Assembly (NCBI RefSeq): GCF_028714775.1
Contig: NZ_JAQTLS010000013.1
Coordinates: forward strand, 1-64,000
DNA from: Thiothrix sp.
GTDB lineage: Bacteria; Pseudomonadota; Gammaproteobacteria; Thiotrichales; Thiotrichaceae
Length of the DNA: 64,000 nucleotides
Direction: 5' to 3'
The notes beneath the pieces were generated by a model. That model had not been told where the DNA came from. It made no database searches and saw nothing but the letters and a program-made list of their open reading frames with translations. The number at the start of each line of letters is the position of its first letter. Positions within the stretch are counted from its first letter, which is position 1. This document shows, in pieces, positions 62,182 to 64,000 of this stretch. A program made the translations under genes and the position numbers.

Positions 62182-64000
62182 TTATTGCGTGTATTTTTGC
62201 ATCGCGGCAGGCACATACGTTTCCACAGGCGTTGAACCGAAGTTCAGGCCCAACTTGGTCATTTGCAGGTTATGGACGCGCTTGTCGATGAACGCCAAGG
62301 TCTTGCGGCGCATCAGGAAGGTGTACGGCTGGTCGTCCACCATCGTGCGTTCGGCCTGCTGCCAGATCGGCATCCGCGTAGCATCATCCACCGTGGCACG
62401 CGCCTTGTCGATCAGCTTATCCAATTCCGGGTTCTTGTAGCTGATGAAGTTATCGCCATTGGCTTTAGCCTGCGAACTGTGGAACATCTGGTAAATGTCA
62501 GTTTCAATCCCGCTCGTCCAACCCATTGTGATGGCGTCGAAATCCTTTTTATCCAGATTTTCCAGCATCACCGGCCACTCTTGCGGGAACGGCTCCATCT
62601 TCACCCCGGCCTTGGCATACAAGTCTTTCAGCAACAGCACCATGCGCTTGGTATCTTCATTACTTTCGAGGTAAGTCAGCTTGAATTCAAACGGCTTGCC
62701 ATCCTTGTCTTCCATCACCCCGTCGCCATTACGGTCTTCGTAACCGGCTTCTTTCAGCAGCGTCTGCGCTTTTTCCAGATTGGCGGCATAAGGCTGCAAA
62801 GCGGTATCGTGTTGCTTGCTGGTATTGCTGAAAGGGCTGATTGCCGGTTCCGCGTAATTCAGGAACACATCCTTGATAATCCGTTGCACATCCGTCAAAT
62901 AGCTCATCGCTTGGCGCACACGTTTGTCGGCGAAACGGGTCGGCTTGCCGTTGCGCTGCTGGTTCCAACCAATGTAGCTGTAACCCGCCACGGGTGGCAT
63001 GTACTCGAAATTCTGGCTCTTGCCCATGATCTGCTGGTCTTTTTTCAGGTCAGCGTATTCATTCGGGCGCGAGTCGTAGGAATCAATTTCGCCATTGCGG
63101 TAAGTCGTCAAGCGGGCGCTGTCGTTCTGGATAATTTTCCACAAGATGCGGTTATAAGAGGGTTGCACGTCGCCCCAGTAACGCTCGTTACGCACCAGTT
63201 CCACGTTACCCTTATCCGGCGTCCAAGTTTTCGGGTCAGACAGACGGTAAGGCCCGCTGCCCAATAGCAACCCCTTCGACTCATTGAATTTTTGCGGCGT
63301 TTTTAAGTAAGGCTCATAAAAATGCTTGGGGAAAATCGACATCCCTCCCGCCAAAGACAGCGCCTCGAAATACGGCTCTTTGAACACGAACACCACTTCG
63401 TATTTGCCTTTGGCTGTCACCGATTTGAGCTTTTCGTAATATGCCCGTTCCCTCGGCGCTTGGATCGCATCGGTCATGATGAAATTGAAGGTAAACACCA
63501 CATCATCAGCCGTCAGCGGCGCACCGTCCGAGAACGTCACGTCATCCCGCATCTGGAAACTGATGGTCAAGCCATCGGGGCTAATCTGCCAGTTTTTGGC
63601 AATCAAACCTTCCCATTCCAAGGTATCGGGGTTGCGCGAAATCAGGCTTTCCAGCACATAGCTTTGCACGCTGGAAGCGTAGGCATCGGAGGAAACCAAC
63701 GGGGTAATGGTCTTCAGGTTCATCCCAAAAGAATCCACGTTCCAGTCGCCTTGCGCATAACCTTCTTGTTGGGTCATGGCTTGGGCGCGGCGGAATGCAA
63801 CAGAAACCCCCGCATCACCTGCCGTAGCCGTAGCACTTGCCCCCGCCGTTTGGGGACGCACCGCCCCGGAAGTCACGGCAGCTTTCAACTCGCGCATGGC
63901 CTTACCCTGCTCCGACATCGCGGTTTGCATCTCGGACAGGCGCAACCATTGCCGGTCAATCTGGTACATAACCAGCAACAGCAGCAGGATCAATACTGTG
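62182..64000 (-). CDS. Peptide ABC transporter substrate-binding protein, membrane-anchored (5' end outside window)
   Basis: The frame stays open to the right edge; 606 codons are visible. It begins with a hydrophobic helix (LILLLLLVMY) and a coiled-coil-like stretch (LRLSEMQTAMSEQGKAMRELK), then a family 5 solute-binding domain (SLISRNPDTLEWEGLIAKNW, MRDDVTFSDGAPLTADDVVF, YVPAAM end). The non-cleaved-looking anchor differs from periplasmic YejA and suggests the protein is tethered beside its permeases. The true start lies outside the window. Confidence 0.9.
   Translation of the reverse strand, partial: TVLILLLLLVMYQIDRQWLRLSEMQTAMSEQGKAMRELKAAVTSGAVRPQTAGASATATAGDAGVSVAFRRAQAMTQQEGYAQGDWNVDSFGMNLKTITPLVSSDAYASSVQSYVLESLISRNPDTLEWEGLIAKNWQISPDGLTISFQMRDDVTFSDGAPLTADDVVFTFNFIMTDAIQAPRERAYYEKLKSVTAKGKYEVVFVFKEPYFEALSLAGGMSIFPKHFYEPYLKTPQKFNESKGLLLGSGPYRLSDPKTWTPDKGNVELVRNERYWGDVQPSYNRILWKIIQNDSARLTTYRNGEIDSYDSRPNEYADLKKDQQIMGKSQNFEYMPPVAGYSYIGWNQQRNGKPTRFADKRVRQAMSYLTDVQRIIKDVFLNYAEPAISPFSNTSKQHDTALQPYAANLEKAQTLLKEAGYEDRNGDGVMEDKDGKPFEFKLTYLESNEDTKRMVLLLKDLYAKAGVKMEPFPQEWPVMLENLDKKDFDAITMGWTSGIETDIYQMFHSSQAKANGDNFISYKNPELDKLIDKARATVDDATRMPIWQQAERTMVDDQPYTFLMRRKTLAFIDKRVHNLQMTKLGLNFGSTPVETYVPAAMQKYTQ

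Noticed and set aside
62263..63267. 334-codon plus-strand frame opposite the substrate-binding protein
   Set aside because: Shadow of a clear family 5 binding protein.

Overview
The window looks like chromosome from a sulfur-oxidising gammaproteobacterium, probably of the Thiothrix/Thiotrichales group. This is inferred from gene content: two flavocytochrome c sulfide dehydrogenase operons, many small c- and b-type cytochromes, PilU, the ftsYEX cluster, RsmD, RsuA and PdxB, and an unusual load of caspase-fold proteins. No rRNA, tRNA, CRISPR array or intact insertion sequence was seen. Most genes lie on the minus strand.

Region 1 (1-12.9 kb) is an accessory island of large conflict-type proteins, all on the minus strand: a CHAT protease-STAND ATPase-WD40 protein that runs off the left edge and has at least 17 near-identical 42-residue repeats; a CHAT-FGE-like protein with a small membrane protein behind it; and a three-gene operon of lipoprotein, GH19 muralytic enzyme and metacaspase fused to an alpha/beta hydrolase. 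Region 2 (13.0-16.9 kb) holds rsuA, an exported protein, pilU and small envelope proteins, one apparently frameshifted.

Region 3 (16.9-26.9 kb) is the most coherent candidate for an undescribed system. Three minus-strand transcripts start at the same palindrome (TGGGAAT-N2-ATTCCCA), placed over the -10 element each time: a sulfide dehydrogenase operon (fccAB), a DUF6502-like putative regulator with a DUF5666 lipoprotein, and a five-gene operon (thermostable-hemolysin/GNAT-like protein, AMP-forming ligase, haem-oxygenase-like metalloenzyme, short-chain dehydrogenase, TPR protein) that looks biosynthetic. A second fccAB copy lies next to it without the palindrome.

Region 4 (27-40.7 kb) holds two OmpR-type two-component systems with electron-transfer neighbours: SHP/DHC/cytochrome b with a ZIP-type transporter, and EF-hand/DUF2202/cytochrome b561. 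It also has pdxB, a lytic transglycosylase, a DUF423 protein and a cytochrome b with a long low-complexity insert. Region 5 (40.8-46.9 kb) is a second conflict island bracketed by two PIN-toxin modules. It carries a DUF4384 lipoprotein, a Wzz-type polysaccharide co-polymerase fused to a TIR domain, and a secreted metacaspase.

Region 6 (47-64 kb) is mostly conserved: an NAD-kinase-like protein and SPFH protein divergent from an NrtR-like regulator; copA with its copper chaperone; rsmD; a catalytic/non-catalytic M16 peptidase pair; ftsY-ftsE-ftsX; and a YejABEF-type peptide ABC transporter whose binding protein runs off the right edge. Palindromic repeat elements are translated in frame inside two proteins (the TIR fusion and the ABC ATPase).
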